From the NCBI GenBank assembly GCA_900315675.1, contig OMZY01000007.1, forward strand, positions 1 to 64,000: a DNA stretch of 64,000 bases. The letters run 5' to 3'. Below the pieces are notes generated by a model. The model was not told where the DNA came from, ran no database searches, and saw only the letters and a program-made list of their open reading frames with translations. Positions 57,083 to 64,000 of the stretch are shown in pieces. A program made the translations under genes and the position numbers. Every line of letters starts with the position of its first letter. The stretch's first letter is position 1. Source of the DNA: an uncultured Eubacteriales bacterium (GTDB lineage Bacteria; Bacillota; Clostridia; Christensenellales; Aristaeellaceae).

Positions 57083-57523
57083 ATGGATTATGAATCATAC
57101 CTGGCGGAGCACGACAGCCTGACCTACCGGATGACAGGCGTGAGCATGCTGCCGCTGCTGCGGGAAGGCCGGGATCTGTTTACCGTACGCCGGAAAGAGC
57201 CCGGGGAGAAGTGCCGGCCCGGGGATGTGGTGCTGTACCGCAGGCCGCCGAGTCACTATGTGCTGCACCGGGTCATGCAGGTCCGGAACGAGGATTACGT
57301 TATCCTGGGGGACAACTGCATCGCGCGGGAATACGGCATCCGGGACGAAGATATCCTCGGCGTGATGACGGGCTACGTGCGGAAAGGCAAAGCCCACAGT
57401 ACGAAAGAACTTCCCTGCCGGCTGTATACCTTCCTGATGCTGCACGCAGCCAGCCTCCGGATCTTCCTGAAACGCTGCGGGGGCAAAATCCGGAAGATCG
57501 CCGGGAGGATCGTCCATGCGTAA
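57083..57523 (+). CDS. S24/S26 signal-peptidase-like protein
   Basis: The 146-residue protein has the S24/S26 pattern: TGVSMLPLLREGRD near residue 15 (SM with the catalytic serine), PGDVVLYRRPPSHYVLHRVM near 47 (VLHRV is the usual box after the lysine-type region), and VILGDNCIAREYGIRDEDIL with GDN near 75. The general-base lysine of signal peptidases is not obvious; the RR of YRRPP takes its place, so activity needs proof. A hydrophobic C-terminal segment (LYTFLMLHAASLRIFLKR) may contact the membrane. It has no own ribosome binding site and depends on PqqD translation. It may cut the leader, replacing the transglutaminase-like protease of lasso clusters. Confidence 0.8.
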   Translation: MDYESYLAEHDSLTYRMTGVSMLPLLREGRDLFTVRRKEPGEKCRPGDVVLYRRPPSHYVLHRVMQVRNEDYVILGDNCIAREYGIRDEDILGVMTGYVRKGKAHSTKELPCRLYTFLMLHAASLRIFLKRCGGKIRKIAGRIVHA

Positions 57524-59183
57524 TCATACCGTTGCCTGGCTCTGGCGGACGCCGGGGCGGAAAAAAGGATATGTCGCGGCGCTGACGGCGGTACAGGTCC
57601 TGATCGGATTTCTCAACGTCGGTTTCGCGCTGCTGTTGCGGAATGTGATCAACAGCGCCGTCAGCCGGGACCAGGAGTCGTTCCGGTATTACGCGCTGCT
57701 TCTCCTGATCCTGACGGCGGGCTCCCTCCTGCTGCACATGGTCAACCGGTGGCTGACAGAGCTTTCCAAAGCGCAGCTTGAAAACCTGTTCAAGCAGCGG
57801 CTGACTGCGGTCATCCTGCGGAAAGAGTACGCGGCCGTGAGCGCCGTTCACTCCGGGGAATGGATGAACCGGCTGACAAACGATACGCGCATTGTTGCGG
57901 AAAACTATACAGAGCTGATTCCGGGCCTCTCCGGCATGGGGGTCCGGCTTGTTGCTGCCGTCACGATGCTGATTGTGCTGGACCGCCATTTTGCCGCGAT
58001 CCTGCTGCCCGGCGGCGCGGCAATGATCGCACTGTCCGTTTTGCTGCGGGGAGTGCTCAAACGCCTGCACACGCGGATGCAGGAATCGGACGGGAAACTG
58101 CGGATTTTCCTGCAGGAATGCATCGGAAACCTGATGATCGTCAAATCCTACGCGGCGGAAGAACACGCAGAACAGGAAGCCGCAAACCGGATGCACACCC
58201 ACCTGCGGGACCGGATGCGGAAAAACAACCTGGCTAACCTGGGCACCTCCGGCGTGGCCGTGGCGATCAACGCGATGTATGTATACGGCATTATCTACTG
58301 CGCCCGGGGCATTATGACCGGCTCCGTTTCCTACGGCACGCTGACCGCCGTGATGCAGCTGATCGCCCAGATCCAGGGCCCCATTACCAGCATCAGCGGA
58401 TACCTGCCGCGGTGGTTTGCCATGCTGGCCAGCGCCGAGCGCCTGATGGAAGCGGAGCAGCTCGAAGATGAACAGACGGAAGAGAGAATGACGCCCGCAC
58501 AGATCCGGGACTTTTATGACAGCCGTTTCCGGGCCCTCCGCCTCCGGGACGTCTGTTTCACCTATGCCGGGGAAGACCGGCAGGAGATCCTGAAGGACCT
58601 CAGCCTGGAAATCCGGAAGGGCGAAACTGTCGCCTTCTGCGGGCACAGCGGCTGCGGGAAATCCACCGTGCTGAAGCTGCTGCTGGGCATGTACTCGCCG
58701 GACAGCGGGGAAATCACCGTGGACGGACAGCCGCTGACCGCGGCCTGGCGCGGGTTGTTTGCCTATGTACCCCAGGGAAACGCCCTGCTGCACGGAACCA
58801 TCCGGGACATTGTCTCCTTCGCGGATCCGGCGCATGCCGGGGATGAAGAACGCCTGGGGCGGGCGCTGCGAACCGCCTGCGCGGAGGAATTCGTTTCCGG
58901 GCTGGAACAGGGCGCGGATACGGAGCTGGGCGAACGCGGCGCGGGCCTGTCCGAAGGCCAAACGCAGCGGCTGGCCATTGCGAGGGCCATCTTTTCCGGA
59001 CGGCCGGTGCTGCTGCTGGATGAATCCACCAGCGCCCTGGACGCGGAAACAGAAGAACAGCTGCTGAAGAACCTGCGCGGCCTGACAGACAGGACCGTGA
59101 TCATCGTGACGCACCGGCCGGCGGCGCTGGCCATCTGCGACCGGGTACTGCGGTTTACCGAAGAAGGAGGATGCGAAGCATGA
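57516..59183 (+). CDS. ABC exporter of the peptide cluster
   Basis: This 555-residue half-transporter has about six helices (residues 15-310) and an ATPase domain with CGHSGCGKST (Walker A, near 372), a Q-loop VPQGNALL, the signature variant LSEGQTQR, VLLLDESTSALD (Walker B) and VTHRPAA (H-loop). There is no peptidase domain. The start overlaps the protease-like gene by 8 bases and the end overlaps the nucleotidyltransferase gene by 4. It likely exports the mature peptide. Confidence 0.9.
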   Translation: MRNHTVAWLWRTPGRKKGYVAALTAVQVLIGFLNVGFALLLRNVINSAVSRDQESFRYYALLLLILTAGSLLLHMVNRWLTELSKAQLENLFKQRLTAVILRKEYAAVSAVHSGEWMNRLTNDTRIVAENYTELIPGLSGMGVRLVAAVTMLIVLDRHFAAILLPGGAAMIALSVLLRGVLKRLHTRMQESDGKLRIFLQECIGNLMIVKSYAAEEHAEQEAANRMHTHLRDRMRKNNLANLGTSGVAVAINAMYVYGIIYCARGIMTGSVSYGTLTAVMQLIAQIQGPITSISGYLPRWFAMLASAERLMEAEQLEDEQTEERMTPAQIRDFYDSRFRALRLRDVCFTYAGEDRQEILKDLSLEIRKGETVAFCGHSGCGKSTVLKLLLGMYSPDSGEITVDGQPLTAAWRGLFAYVPQGNALLHGTIRDIVSFADPAHAGDEERLGRALRTACAEEFVSGLEQGADTELGERGAGLSEGQTQRLAIARAIFSGRPVLLLDESTSALDAETEEQLLKNLRGLTDRTVIIVTHRPAALAICDRVLRFTEEGGCEA

Positions 59184-60301
59184 TGACGGAGGAAAACAAA
59201 AAGGTGCTGGACGACCTGGTTTATCTCGCGGCCTGCGCGGTAAACGGGCAGGTTCCGGAGAAAAGCCGGACGGACGGAATGGATCTTTCCCTCGTATATG
59301 AAGCCGCGCAGAATCATAAGCTGGCGGCGGCCGCCGGAATGGCGCTGGAATCCGCCGGCATCCGGAACGAGGCTTTTGTGCAGGCCGTTGCCAAGGCTAT
59401 GCGGAAAAACGCCCTGCTGGACGCGGACCGGGCGGAGCTGACCCGGAAGCTGGAGGAAGCAGGCATCTGGTACATGCCGCTGAAGGGCGCCATCCTCAAG
59501 GATCTGTATCCCCGCTTCGGCATGCGCGAAATGGCGGACAACGATATCCTGGTGGACGCCGCCCGGGCGCAGGACGTCGGCCGGATCATGCAGGAACTGG
59601 GGTTTGAAGTGAAAGAGGCCGGAAAAGGCCACCATGACGAGTATACAAAACCGCCGGTCAGCAATTTTGAAATCCACCGGATGCTGTTCAGCGGCCTGGA
59701 CAGCGAACCCTGCCACCTGTATTACAGGGAGATGGAGAAGCGCCTGATCCCGGACGAAGATGGTTCTTTCGGACGGCACTTCTCAACAGACGACCTTTAC
59801 CTGTACCTGACCGCCCATGAATACAAGCATTACCGGCACGGCGGTACCGGGATTCGTTCCCTGCTGGACACCTATGTGTTCCTCCGGAAATACGGAGAAG
59901 CGCTGGATATGGACTATGTGGCAGCGGAAGCGGAAAAAATGGGAACCGCTGATTATGAAAAGAAGAGCCGGGAGCTGGCCCTCCGGCTGTTCAGCGGAGA
60001 GGTGCTGACAGAGGCGGAACAGGAGATGCTGGCCTATTATGCCTCCTGCGGCACCTACGGTTCTTATGAACAGAAGATCGTGAACGAAGTCCATTCCTTC
60101 GGCGGCGGACTCAGTGGAAAGCTCCGCTTCTTCCTCTCCCGCCTGTTTATGCCCATGGATAAAATCAAATATGCCTATCCGTTAGTCTACCGGCATAAAA
60201 TCCTGCTGCCCTTCCTGTATGTCTACCGGATCATCAAGGGGCTGACGTTCCGCAGGGGCGTTACCATGGCCGACCTGAAGGCGCTGAAAAAACCGATGTG
60301 A
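59180..60301 (+). CDS. Nucleotidyltransferase family protein of the peptide cluster
   Basis: The 373-residue protein belongs to the NTP_transf_5-like family: YMPLKGAILKDLYPRFGMRE near residue 98 (LKG-x-x-L...Y...R) followed by MADNDILVD (D-x-D-x-L-V, the metal site). An FEIHRML block and a helical C-terminal domain with LYLTAHEYKHYRHGG follow. In kinase-containing lasso clusters a similar protein is found next to the exporter, with unproved function. AAGGAGG precedes the ATG at 59180, and the start overlaps the exporter stop as ATGA. Confidence 0.82.
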   Translation: MMTEENKKVLDDLVYLAACAVNGQVPEKSRTDGMDLSLVYEAAQNHKLAAAAGMALESAGIRNEAFVQAVAKAMRKNALLDADRAELTRKLEEAGIWYMPLKGAILKDLYPRFGMREMADNDILVDAARAQDVGRIMQELGFEVKEAGKGHHDEYTKPPVSNFEIHRMLFSGLDSEPCHLYYREMEKRLIPDEDGSFGRHFSTDDLYLYLTAHEYKHYRHGGTGIRSLLDTYVFLRKYGEALDMDYVAAEAEKMGTADYEKKSRELALRLFSGEVLTEAEQEMLAYYASCGTYGSYEQKIVNEVHSFGGGLSGKLRFFLSRLFMPMDKIKYAYPLVYRHKILLPFLYVYRIIKGLTFRRGVTMADLKALKKPM

Positions 60302-60312
60302 GGAAAAAGCAG

Positions 60313-60963
60313 ATGATCATCAGAGAAACGAACCCGGGAGACCTGAAACGGGTCAGCGAAATGGCCCGGCTGCACCTCAGCACCTTTCCGGACTACTTCC
60401 TTTCCATGCTGGGGCTCCCTTTCATGAAGGCCGTTTACCGGGAGTATATTGAAGATCCGAACGCCGGTATCGTCATCGCGGAAGAAGACGGAAACCTGGT
60501 AGGGCTTCTTTCCTACATGGACGGCACCTCCCAGGTGCCGGTCAACGTGATCAACAGCCACCCGCTCCTGTTCCTGTACAGCGCCGCCCGCCTGATCCTG
60601 CGCAAACCGTCCCTGTACCGGAATGTGAAAAAGCTTTATGAATCCTGCAAAAAGGCAAAAACAAAGGTTCCTTCCCGGAAGTTTATCGAGCTGGGTTCCT
60701 TTGCCCTGTATCCGCACCTGAGGGGAAACGGAACCGGAACAAAAATGCTGGATTACATCAAGGCCATGCCGGACTACAATACCTGCGACTGCGTCAGCCT
60801 GACCACCGCCTCGGATGACAACGACCGGGTCAACCTCTTTTACCTGAAGCGCGGATTTGTTCCCGTCGGCATGGTTACCATGCCCGAAGGAAAGTGTATG
60901 ACCATATACCAGTACAGCCCGAATCCCACAAAGTACCGGTCCGCCGGCGTGATCACGCAATAA
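60313..60963 (+). CDS. GNAT family N-acetyltransferase of the peptide cluster
   Basis: The 216-residue protein has GNAT features: IIRETNPGDLKRVSEMARLH, IVIAEEDGNLVGLLSYM, SFALYPHLRGNGTGTKMLDY (the R/Q-x-x-G-x-G/A acetyl-CoA loop as RGNGTG), and RVNLFYLKRGFVPVG. A ~45-residue insertion with LLFLYSAARLILRKPSLYRN makes it longer than usual. The ATG at 60313 follows GAGG; an in-frame GTG at 60298 overlaps the previous gene. As last gene of the operon it may acetylate the peptide (leading amino group or lysine), or have a separate role. Confidence 0.8.
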   Translation: MIIRETNPGDLKRVSEMARLHLSTFPDYFLSMLGLPFMKAVYREYIEDPNAGIVIAEEDGNLVGLLSYMDGTSQVPVNVINSHPLLFLYSAARLILRKPSLYRNVKKLYESCKKAKTKVPSRKFIELGSFALYPHLRGNGTGTKMLDYIKAMPDYNTCDCVSLTTASDDNDRVNLFYLKRGFVPVGMVTMPEGKCMTIYQYSPNPTKYRSAGVITQ

Positions 60964-60989
60964 AAATGTTGTAAATATGCCCCATTCTT
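60964..60989. promoter_or_regulatory. 26-bp element, right copy
   Basis: AAATGTTGTAAATATGCCCC + ATTCTT matches the left copy at 55637-55662 at 22 or 23 of 26 positions. It begins one base after the stop of the acetyltransferase gene and lies about 70 bases before the WYL gene. Confidence 0.6.
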
Positions 60990-61059
60990 GCTACAATTTA
61001 ACCAAAGCAAACCGGTTGACCTGTGTGTTTTCTTTTGGGAAAAAGAGGGGAAAAGGGAC

Positions 61060-62085
61060 ATGAACAACCAGAAGAAATACATCCATTTCCAGCTGCTTCA
61101 GATCCTGAAAGAGGAAACGGACAGCGAGCATCCCATGCGGCAGAAGGACCTGGTGCAGCGCCTGGGCGTAGACCGGGGCACGGTCAGCCGCGCCCTGGGA
61201 GACCTGCTGGACGACCCGCTGAACAGCCGGGTCCGCTCCGTCAACCTGGAAAGGGAAACGGAGGACGGGGACGAGGACAAGCGGTCCTACCACTCCAACG
61301 TCTACTATGACCATGAGTTTTCCACCGCGGAGCTGCGCTGGCTGATTGACGGCATCCTCTTCAGCCGCAATGTGCCCCACACCCAGCGGGACGAGCTGAT
61401 CGGCAAGCTGGTTACCCTCGGCGGCAAGCAGCTGCGCCGGACCGGCTCGCTGGCCAAGGTGCGCCGCCTTTCCGGGAACGAGCCCGGGAATCCGGAGCTG
61501 TTCAGCAACATTGAACTGATCAACAAGGCCATTGAAGAGCAAAAGAAAATCTCCACCGTTTACTGCTACCTGGGGCCGGACTTCACCCTGGAGCCCTCCG
61601 CCGCTTCCTCCGCCGGTCCCCAGATCCTGAACCCCTACGCCATGGTGGTACGCAACGGATTCTATTTCCTGATCTGCAGCAACAACAAATACAACAGCCT
61701 GACCAACTACCGCATTGACCGGATGACGGAAGTGAAGATCCGGAAGGAAGCGGTGAAGCCCGTCCGGGAGCTGGAAGGCTTCCGGGCCGGCTTTGATATC
61801 CAGGAATACATGAGCCACAACATCAACATGGCCTTCGGCACGCCGGAGCGGATCACCTTTATCGCCAAGCCTCGGGCGGTGCGGGAAATCATCGACGCCT
61901 TCGGCCGGGGCGTGACCTTTGCCCGCCGGAAGGACGGGGACCTGGACTGCGTGGTGTATGTACCGGAATACGATATGGAGCGCTGGGTGCTCCAGTTCGG
62001 CGACCTTGTCACCGTCACCGGGCCGGACACGCTGCTGGAGAAGCTGAGGAAATACTCCCTGATTCTTGCGGAGAAGTACACCTGA
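61060..62085 (+). CDS. WYL-domain transcriptional regulator
   Basis: The 341-residue protein has an N-terminal winged HTH (RQKDLVQRLGVDRGTVSRAL) and a C-terminal WYL domain: ILNPYAMVVRNGFYFLICSN followed by YRIDRMTEVKI near 215-240, and the WCX-type tail ERITFIAKPRAVREIIDAFG to the end. WYL proteins sense nucleotide or other ligands and often control defence or stress genes. It follows the peptide cluster by 96 bases, with the 26-bp element between. It is a good candidate regulator of that cluster. AAAAGGGAC precedes the ATG. Confidence 0.87.
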   Translation: MNNQKKYIHFQLLQILKEETDSEHPMRQKDLVQRLGVDRGTVSRALGDLLDDPLNSRVRSVNLERETEDGDEDKRSYHSNVYYDHEFSTAELRWLIDGILFSRNVPHTQRDELIGKLVTLGGKQLRRTGSLAKVRRLSGNEPGNPELFSNIELINKAIEEQKKISTVYCYLGPDFTLEPSAASSAGPQILNPYAMVVRNGFYFLICSNNKYNSLTNYRIDRMTEVKIRKEAVKPVRELEGFRAGFDIQEYMSHNINMAFGTPERITFIAKPRAVREIIDAFGRGVTFARRKDGDLDCVVYVPEYDMERWVLQFGDLVTVTGPDTLLEKLRKYSLILAEKYT

Positions 62086-62110
62086 CAGAACCGCAGTTCT
62101 GTCAGGTGTA
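62079..62110 (+). terminator. Hairpin at the end of the WYL gene
   Basis: CACCTGACAGAA/TTCTGTCAGGTG is a perfect 12-bp stem that overlaps the stop codon. No T-run follows, so termination is uncertain. Confidence 0.6.
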
Positions 62111-62111
62111 A

Positions 62112-62232
62112 ATGAATTATTGGCCTGAAGGTATCACCCTTCAGGCCAATGTGAATTATTCTGCTTCGCAGAATATGAATTATCCCTGCTGGCGCAGGGA
62201 TATGAATGATTCGCCGCAAAGCGCCGAATATG
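62112..62232. repeat. Second hairpin array with ATGAATTAT-type spacers
   Basis: ATGAATTAT-type spacers (ATGAATTAT, GTGAATTAT, ATGAATTAT, ATGAATGAT) alternate with palindromes TTGGCCTGAAGG.../...CCTTCAGGCCAA, TTCTGC-TTC-GCAGAA, ATCCCTGC.../...GCAGGGAT and TTCGGCGC-type arms. One hairpin (TTCTGC-TTC-GCAGAA) is shared with the array at 51040-51132; the others are new. Confidence 0.85.
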
Positions 62233-62298
62233 ACAGATACTGGGATCAGTATTCCCGTCAGGCTTATTCCATGTCCTTCAGGATTCTGTGATGAATGA

Positions 62299-63219
62299 TT
62301 ACTTCTTTTTATAGTTCTTTGAATATGTGCATACCATCACGATGAGGCTCACGGTGAGGATGGCCAGGACGAAGGTGATCATGGCGGTGGTGTTCAGGCT
62401 GCTGCCGAACATGTCCGCCTTGAAGGTGAAGATTTCCCTCAGGGTCTGCACGAAGCCGCCATTGTCCAGGCCGCCGATGCCGCTGTCAACATGGCCCAGC
62501 AGGCCGTTCAGCAGCACATTGCGCAGGAGGATGGTGATATGGCTGGCCGGGAACAGGTTGCACACGGTCCGGACGCCGCCGGAGAACTGGGAAACCGGAA
62601 TATAGGCGCCGATCACAAAGCCGGACACGGCGGACAGGATGCCGAAGAAAGCGGAGGAAGCGGAACCGGAGCGGAAGAACAGCACAACGTTCATGAACAG
62701 GGCAGTGGCGGAAACGCAGCCCAGGGCGGTCACCCCGTAGGCGCGCAGCAGGCCGCCCACGCCCAGGTACAGGCTGCCCTGCAGCTGGAGAATCACAAGG
62801 CCCGCAGTCAGGATCACGGAGGTCATCAGGATGGCGGACAGGGCGGAAGCGGTGAAGTAAGCCAGCACGATCTGGCCCCGGCTCACCGGGGTTGCCAGGA
62901 TATCCTGGTCCACCCGGCTTTCCCGGTCAGCCGTCACGGTACGCAGGCAGCTGAAGGGAACGGTGATCGCGGCGGAGCCGATGATGCCCACCAGGAGCTT
63001 GATGTTTGTGAACATCTCCAGGTCCTCATCCCGGACCAGTTCCCGGATCATCGGCATGGAAGCCAGCGCCTGGTTGATCGCGTCCACAAAGGTGCCCCGG
63101 AGGAACAGCAGGTACAGCACAAACAGGATAATGGAAGTCAGCAGGGAAAACAGGATCGCCTGCCTGTCCTTGAAATACACCAGCATGTTGCGCTTTGTCA
63201 GTCCCAGATACATCTTCAT
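62299..63219 (-). CDS. ABC-2 type transporter permease
   Basis: The 306-residue protein has six predicted membrane helices and the ABC-2 permease layout: MYLGLTKRNMLVYFKDRQAI with a first helix, a long outside loop, then VTADRESRVDQDILATPVSR (the cytoplasmic coupling region) and four more helices. It overlaps the ATPase gene by 4 bases (ATGA) and forms an exporter with it. The substrate is unknown; drug or peptide self-resistance is possible. Confidence 0.88.
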   Translation of the reverse strand: MKMYLGLTKRNMLVYFKDRQAILFSLLTSIILFVLYLLFLRGTFVDAINQALASMPMIRELVRDEDLEMFTNIKLLVGIIGSAAITVPFSCLRTVTADRESRVDQDILATPVSRGQIVLAYFTASALSAILMTSVILTAGLVILQLQGSLYLGVGGLLRAYGVTALGCVSATALFMNVVLFFRSGSASSAFFGILSAVSGFVIGAYIPVSQFSGGVRTVCNLFPASHITILLRNVLLNGLLGHVDSGIGGLDNGGFVQTLREIFTFKADMFGSSLNTTAMITFVLAILTVSLIVMVCTYSKNYKKK

Positions 63220-64000
63220 ACTGCCATCTCCCTTCCGGTCAGGTTCAGGAATACATCGTCCATGGAACCTTTGATCACTTCATAATCCTTAATGTCCGCC
63301 CGGTTCCTGTAAAGGAAGTCCGTCACGGAATCCGTGTAGTAAACATTATAGTGGTCCGCCTCGTAGGTCCACCGGCATCCGTCCAGCAGGCTGTCCCGCG
63401 CTTCATTCTGTTCCGCGTACCAGACCAGCTTCGGCGAGGTGTACCGGCTTTTCAGCTCGGAGGGAGAACCGGTGGCAATCACCCGGCCTTTGTCCAGGAT
63501 GACCACCCGGTCAGCCTCCGCGGTTTCCTCCATGTAATGGGTGGTAAGGAAGATGGTCAGGTTCTGCTCCTCCCGCAGCTTCCGGATGTGGTCCCAGATC
63601 ATCCGGCGGGATTTGGGATCCAGGCCGGTGGTGGGCTCATCCAGGAAGAGGATCTTCGGCTCGTTGATCAGGGCCCGGACAATGTCCACCCTGCGCCGCT
63701 GGCCGCCGGAGAGCCGGTCATACTTCCGGTTCCAGATCTCCTTCAGCTCAAAGCCGTCCATGAAGGGCTCGATGCGCTGCAGGATCTGCTTCCGGTTCAG
63801 GCCGTAGTAGCTGCCCCGGGTGAAGAGGTTTTCCTTCACGGTCAGTTCCCGGTCCAGCACCGAGTTCTGGAACACGATGCCGATCAGGTTCCGGATCGCG
63901 TCATCATCCACCCCCAGCTCGTGGTTGTAAATGTTCACCCTGCCGGCGGTCTTGTCCAGGATCGTGCAGAGGATGTTGATCGTAGTTGTTTTTCCCGCGC
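63216..64000 (-). CDS. ABC transporter ATP-binding protein, 5' end outside window
   Basis: The visible ~261 residues start inside the Walker A motif (AGKTTTINIL at the window edge), so the first ~40 residues are missing. A Q-loop IGIVFQNSVLDREL, the signature LSGGQRRRVDI, Walker B ILFLDEPTTGLD, and an H-loop LTTHYMEE follow. The C-terminus has the extra ~70-residue domain typical of DrrA/ABC-2 ATPases. It pairs with the permease by a 4-base overlap. Confidence 0.92.
   Translation of the reverse strand, partial: AGKTTTINILCTILDKTAGRVNIYNHELGVDDDAIRNLIGIVFQNSVLDRELTVKENLFTRGSYYGLNRKQILQRIEPFMDGFELKEIWNRKYDRLSGGQRRRVDIVRALINEPKILFLDEPTTGLDPKSRRMIWDHIRKLREEQNLTIFLTTHYMEETAEADRVVILDKGRVIATGSPSELKSRYTSPKLVWYAEQNEARDSLLDGCRWTYEADHYNVYYTDSVTDFLYRNRADIKDYEVIKGSMDDVFLNLTGREMAV

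Noticed and set aside
57300-59114. A 604-residue minus-strand gene
   Set aside because: It lies antisense to the protease-like and exporter genes of the peptide operon and shows low-complexity, His/Gln/Arg-rich composition typical of GC-rich shadows.
55637-60989. A complete lasso peptide cluster
   Set aside because: Kinase, PqqD, exporter and nucleotidyltransferase fit, but no asparagine-synthetase-like cyclase and no transglutaminase-like protease are encoded, and the core lacks an acidic residue at position 7-9 after a clear Gly or Ala start.

Overview
The window looks like chromosome of a moderately GC-rich, low-oxygen Bacillota/Clostridia bacterium, most likely a rumen or gut species. 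I infer this from strong AGGAGG-type ribosome binding sites on nearly every gene, short signal peptides of MKK-type, DUF4214 and BspA-like leucine-rich surface proteins, a GH10 xylanase, ECF sigma/anti-sigma pairs, and many small hypothetical proteins typical of such genomes. An Aristaeellaceae-like relative is my guess, not something the sequence proves.

Layout. 0-4 kb: end of an unknown gene, a SIMPL-domain secreted protein, a zinc-ribbon membrane protein, then two nearly identical tRNA-Val(CAC) genes, each followed by a terminator and a dense GTACGC/GCGTAC array; the duplication brackets a secreted protein. 4-10 kb: an ADP-ribosylglycohydrolase operon, small proteins, an isolated phage-type replication pair (DnaD-like protein and helicase loader) behind an iteron-like array with exact 10-bp period, and a membrane-anchored metallophosphoesterase. 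10.6-16.4 kb: a visibly AT-rich island holding a small protein, a HExxH metallopeptidase and a membrane protein in one operon, opposite an FRG-domain protein and a PLD-helicase. 16.5-21.4 kb: GNAT, SDR, YjbR-like, an ABC permease-like protein, a HAD hydrolase.

21.5-24.9 kb holds the first peptide system: a 37-residue precursor, a radical SAM/SPASM maturase and an ABC exporter, in that order on the minus strand with an attenuator after the precursor. 25-38 kb: two ECF sigma/anti-sigma operons, a WG-repeat-like secreted protein, a large secreted FMN/FAD reductase divergent from a MerR regulator (with a textbook MerR 19-bp-spacer promoter), and an HTH-nucleotidyltransferase fusion with three phased operators. 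38.5-46.8 kb: three secreted DUF4214 proteins sharing one upstream control sequence. 47-55 kb: CorA, a PHP phosphatase, DUF523, NUDIX, AraC with a GH10 xylanase, a MATE exporter.

55.6-61 kb holds the second and most unusual peptide system: a 29-residue precursor-like peptide, an HprK-like kinase, a PqqD-like chaperone, an S24/S26 signal-peptidase-like protein, an ABC exporter, a nucleotidyltransferase and a GNAT acetyltransferase, tightly overlapped. It resembles the accessory gene set of kinase-containing lasso peptide clusters but has no lasso cyclase and no transglutaminase-like protease. A WYL regulator follows; a near-identical 26-bp element precedes both the regulator and the cluster. 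The window ends in an ABC-2 exporter.

Intergenic DNA is full of short repeats: tandem heptamers ATTCANA at many loci (three genes end inside one, which writes their C-terminal tail), arrays of unrelated hairpins separated by an invariant ATGAATTAT, and larger palindromic composites.
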